From Lithobates sylvaticus (taxonomy: Eukaryota > Chordata > Amphibia > Anura > Ranidae): DNA of 64,000 nt. Under the pieces are notes generated by a model, which saw only the letters and a program-made list of their open reading frames with translations, did no database searches and had not been told where the DNA came from. The first letter of the stretch is position 1; every line of letters starts with the position of its first letter. Shown here piece after piece: positions 1-64,000 of the stretch. The stretch lies in contig CM053028.1 of assembly GCA_028564925.1 (NCBI GenBank), forward strand, positions 359,639,302 through 359,703,301. Reading direction: 5' to 3'. The translations under genes were made by a program, and so were the position numbers.

Positions 1-867
1 TGGTGAGTGCGGTTCCATTGGGAGAGGTATCACATGCACGTCGGTGTGGTGGAAGATTGAAAGATTTTTTTGAAGATTGATTTTTATTATTATTTTTTGA
101 AGATTGATTTTTATGACTTTTCATTTTTATAGCATTATTTCACGTGGTGTTATATTTTTAGATCACAGTTAATATAGTTTATTGTTTTGTTTAGCGCTAC
201 TTGATTATTTCCTTAAACACCTTTTGCACTACACGTTTGGGTATAATTTAAGCACATTTGAACATAAAATGTGAACAAGTTTAACCATCCACAGCGAGGT
301 GGAAGGAGGAATCATCTCCGTGGGGTGTCTGCTGTCAGAATCCACTGATTATTGACTACATTTGCTGATCAACAAAGCTAGTCTGTTCTACAGAAGTCAA
401 TTTAACAATTATCTTCTGTTAAACAGGGTTGGCCAAACAGATCTAAATTCAGATTGTCCCTGTTGAACTGGCCAAATTTCCATCCATCTATGGTCTGCTT
501 TGGTGTGTCTCTTCTAATAGACAGCTGCAGTTAGTAAAGCAAGAAAAATCTATAAAACAGTAGAAGACAGGGAGGATAACGGTGGGAGTAGAACTGCCCT
601 AAATATTCTTTCTCTTTGGGGTACCCTGTTATATTTACCTCTTTCATTTGTTTCTAAATGGAAGCCAAATTATGAAGCTAAAATATGTAAACAATGATCT
701 GACGTAAAATAAAAAATGCCACAAGTTTGTAAATATTGTGAGAATTCAAAATGCAAAATTTGCTCATGGTTACTTAATTATATTTTTATATTACTGATTC
801 ATATTCCTCATTCCTCATTCCTCATTGTTCACATTTCCACATGATACAGAACATTTTAATTCCTTAC
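1..867. other. Intron sequence, nothing recognised
   Basis: AT-rich intron DNA downstream (in transcript order) of the last exon in the window. I see a short run of TTCCTCA repeats near 808-833 and no conserved coding stretch or clear transposon ends. Further exons of the ATPase gene should lie to the left of position 1. Confidence 0.5.
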
Positions 868-61643
<60,776 letters not shown>

Positions 61644-62029
61644 CTAAAACCTTTTAGAAAGACAATAGAGAAGATTGCAAAAGTAGGTTTTGTAAGATTT
61701 CAGAGGATTAAATGCAAAACAGCTGAGCAACATGGCACCCAAGCAAGAATAATTCTGCATTCACTATAAGAGCATAAATGCCTAAATTCATAAAAAACAT
61801 AATTTACACTCGTAAGAGAAAATAAACTTGAAAGTGCTGTAAGAATATTTAATATTGCCTTGAGGCGATTCAGTTTGCATTTGTAGCGCTATACAAATCA
61901 TTCATTCAATATCCAGTATTTTTATATGTTTGTATGTATCTGTGAAACTAGAATTTGATGATAAAAAGAATCTATCTTCCAGCCATCAAAAAGATCTTAA
62001 TTTCAGCAGAAAGTCTGTATGAACCTTAT
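61644..62029. other. Intron sequence, nothing recognised
   Basis: AT-rich intron DNA. TTTGTAGCGCTATACAAAT near 61882 is a short palindromic motif without a clear element around it. Confidence 0.4.
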
Positions 62030-62345
62030 AGTTATGCAGGCCATAGAGTATGCAACTTTCATTCCTTCCACCATGGGTGGAAGGAATGAAAATTACTTGA
62101 TTCCCCCATCAACACCTCAGCGCTATTGTGTTCTGCCGGCAGGTAACTTTTCCTGCTGGCAGAACAAAATGATTAGTGTTGCCAGCTATAGCCGGCAGCA
62201 TCACTCATTCAGGAATAACTTGGCAGGCTGGTTGTACAAAAATCAATTGATAGATCGACTTGTGTACAACCAGGGTGCTCATACATGGTTCAAAATTTGG
62301 ATCGTGCCTGCTGTACTGATCAAATTTTGATCCATGCATTGTCAG
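62030..62345. repeat. Interspersed repeat, GGCAGAACACAATGATTACTGC family (copy 3)
   Basis: Shares CCCCCATCAACACCTCAGCG, CTATTGTGTTCTGCCGGCAG, GGCAGAACAAAATGATTAG and ATACATGGTTC with copies at 16730 and 20310. It also has a hairpin, TTCATTCCTTCCACC and its complement, at 62058-62090. Confidence 0.7.
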
Positions 62346-62668
62346 CTTTAGTTTAGAGAATTTATTTTTAGTTACATGAAGACACATGCAAGAAACTAGT
62401 ATTATTTTAGACTTTAGACTTTTCCTAACAACATTGGCCTACCACCCTTCCTTCCATCTGCACCACCTCAAGCTTCAACTTTGTGATGTGAGCTGGAATA
62501 AAATGAAGCAACCAGATACATTCTTCTGGACTAACTATACTTAGAAAATACTATCCAATTTCTCTCTATAGATAAAATTTATTAATTTAACTAATGAGTT
62601 AATAAATACAGCTTTATGTGTTGTTTATATTAGAATTTTTTTTATTCAAATATATCACTGAATATACT
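62346..62668. other. Intron sequence, nothing recognised
   Basis: AT-rich; no exon or repeat family identified. Confidence 0.4.
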
Positions 62669-62672
62669 TTAA

Positions 62673-63502
62673 CCACTTGTGAACCACCCGCCTGCAATGT
62701 ACTGTAGACGACCATTGCATGCAAAGCAACTAACTGATACATCACTGCCTTCTTCCAGGTTTGGGGCACGTGCATGCGTGCCCCTTCTACCACTCTCCCA
62801 CTGACATGGTACACAGCAGGAATCTGTCAGCAAGTCCCAGCCGATGATTCATGGCCAGAGCCTGCTGATCAGCTGTGTCCAATAACAGCCCAGAGCCTTG
62901 AGTTGACAACACATGGCTCTGTACAGGGGGAACAATTTCTTTGTTTCTTATCCCTGCAAAGTGGGATAACAAAGAGATCTGTTAGTAAAAGCAGCACACA
63001 TTACACACATTAACACTTGCTACACACACATTTAACCCTTTGATCGTGCTAGATGTTAACCCCTTCCCAGCCAGTGTCATTTGTACAGTGACAGTGTATA
63101 GTATTATCACTGATGTCAGTGGCAGTTAGTTAGTTCCCCTCCAGCATCTGTTAGTGTCAGATTGCCCACCGCACTATTGCAGTCCCATTATAAGCCACTG
63201 ATCACCACCATTAGTTGTATGTATAAATAAGTAACCATACATACCATAGTTTTTAGAAGCTATCACTTATAATTTTTGGAATGGATATGTTTTATAACAG
63301 AAAATTTATATTGCAAAAAATAAAACCCCAGTGGTAATCAAATACCATCAAAAGAAAGCTCTAGTTGTGTGAAAAAAAATATAGAAATTTTGTTTGGGTA
63401 TAGTGTTGCATGACCGAGCGATTGCAGTTAAAGTAGCATAATGCTAAATAGCAAAACATGGCCTGGTCATGAAGGGGGTAAAACCTTCCAGAGCTGAAGT
63501 GG
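62673..63502. mobile_element. 830-base TTAA (piggyBac-like) element
   Basis: The left end is CCACTTGTGAACC after TTAA (62669-62672). The right end is AGCTGAAGTGG followed by ATAA, a one-base decay of the target. Its right part (AATCAAATACCATCAAAAGA, GTTGCATGACCGAGCGATT) matches 11588-11680 of the large element. No coding capacity. Confidence 0.8.
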
Positions 63503-63506
63503 ATAA

Positions 63507-63826
63507 AGTGGTTGTACATGTACCCAGAGAAGTGACTGGCCTCAGGTGACATACAGTGATAAAACAAATGCTCCCACATAAGTTATACCTGTTTATCTGC
63601 AGTCTTCTCTTCTCACTATCAGTTCAATGTGCAGAGTGTATAAAGCTTGTCTGAGCTGTCAGAAAAAAAGGGGGCAGAGAGCGGAAGTTACACTTTGCAG
63701 AGCTCAGTGAAGAGAGCTCTCAGAGCTGAGTGGAAGGAAGGGACACACCCCCCTCCATACAGCACACAGGAACAGAGCTGGGGCTGTCAATCAGCTGGAG
63801 ATCTCTACCCTGTCACCTTTTTTCTC
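63507..63826. other. Intron sequence, nothing recognised
   Basis: A purine-rich stretch (AAAAAAAGGGGGCAGAGAGC near 63664) and CTCAGTGAAGAGAGCTCTCA. No gene seen. Confidence 0.4.
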
Positions 63827-63829
63827 TAA

Positions 63830-64000
63830 TGCCGCATACACACCAGTGGACTTTGACAGCAATGTTCCCGACGGAACGAATCCGTCGGACAATTCGATCA
63901 TGTGTGGGCTCCATCGGACTTTTGCTGTTGAAAAATCTGACGGACTTTCGAAATTTCTGCCGGAACTCCACCGGACCCAGTTCCTATCGAGAAATCCGCT
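63830..64000. mobile_element. MITE, GTACACACGGTCGGA family (copy 5, cut by window edge)
   Basis: Begins TGCCGCATACACACCAGTGG after TAA (63827-63829) and keeps the internal order GTGTGGGCTCCATCGGACTT. The right end is outside the window. It is more diverged than copies 1, 2 and 4. Confidence 0.65.

Overview
This is vertebrate nuclear DNA, most likely from a true frog (Ranidae). It carries a near-perfect match, by eye, to the Tc1/mariner transposon Frog Prince (known from Rana), several inverted-repeat element families of ranid type, and CR1, L1 and Penelope-like retroelements, all inside introns of a normal spliced gene. There is no bacterial feature, CRISPR array, rRNA or tRNA that I can see.

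Host gene. Nine coding exons on the minus strand belong to one P5B-type cation-transporting ATPase (ATP13A3/4/5 group). In transcript order they are 61494-61643, 30951-31068, 30165-30289, 29411-29574, 21808-21945, 17555-17634, 14905-14947, 3415-3524 and 868-964. Every junction has AG/GT borders and the reading phases join without a break. Together they make 1025 coding bases, about 1.6% of the window. Earlier exons (with the phosphorylated Asp) lie beyond the right edge and later ones (membrane helices) beyond the left edge.

Everything else is intron, mostly transposons. 1-6 kb: a short inverted-repeat element (MITE) and a fossil solo LTR. 6.0-12.2 kb: a hAT-like element with (AATTCGGAA)n arms, split by a 5.1 kb TTAA-flanked piggyBac-like element. 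12.5-13.4 kb: a minisatellite. 14-23 kb: several MITEs. 22.5-29.1 kb: Penelope-like tails inside MITEs, and a 2-kb tandem duplication. 31.7-33.4 kb: a foldback repeat. 33.5-40.4 kb: a CR1 LINE on the minus strand, split by a 3.6 kb hAT-like element holding a G-rich minisatellite and by a whole Tc1 transposon. 41.3-54.4 kb: an L1-type LINE split by a complete Penelope-like element in tandem form (42125-51248). 54.5-64 kb: more foldbacks, MITEs, a Tc1 remnant and a second hAT-like element with AATTCGG arms.

The most interesting system is the Penelope-like element. It has an ORF1, an ORF2 (reverse transcriptase plus GIY-YIG endonuclease), an identical upstream partial copy exactly 5105 bases away, an inverted tail piece at its 5' side, an 11-14 base target duplication, and in each tail a well-formed hammerhead ribozyme candidate. 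Decayed versions of the same tail and ribozyme core occur at about 22.6, 24.45 (minus), 26.45, 28.46 and, least surely, 56.0 kb.
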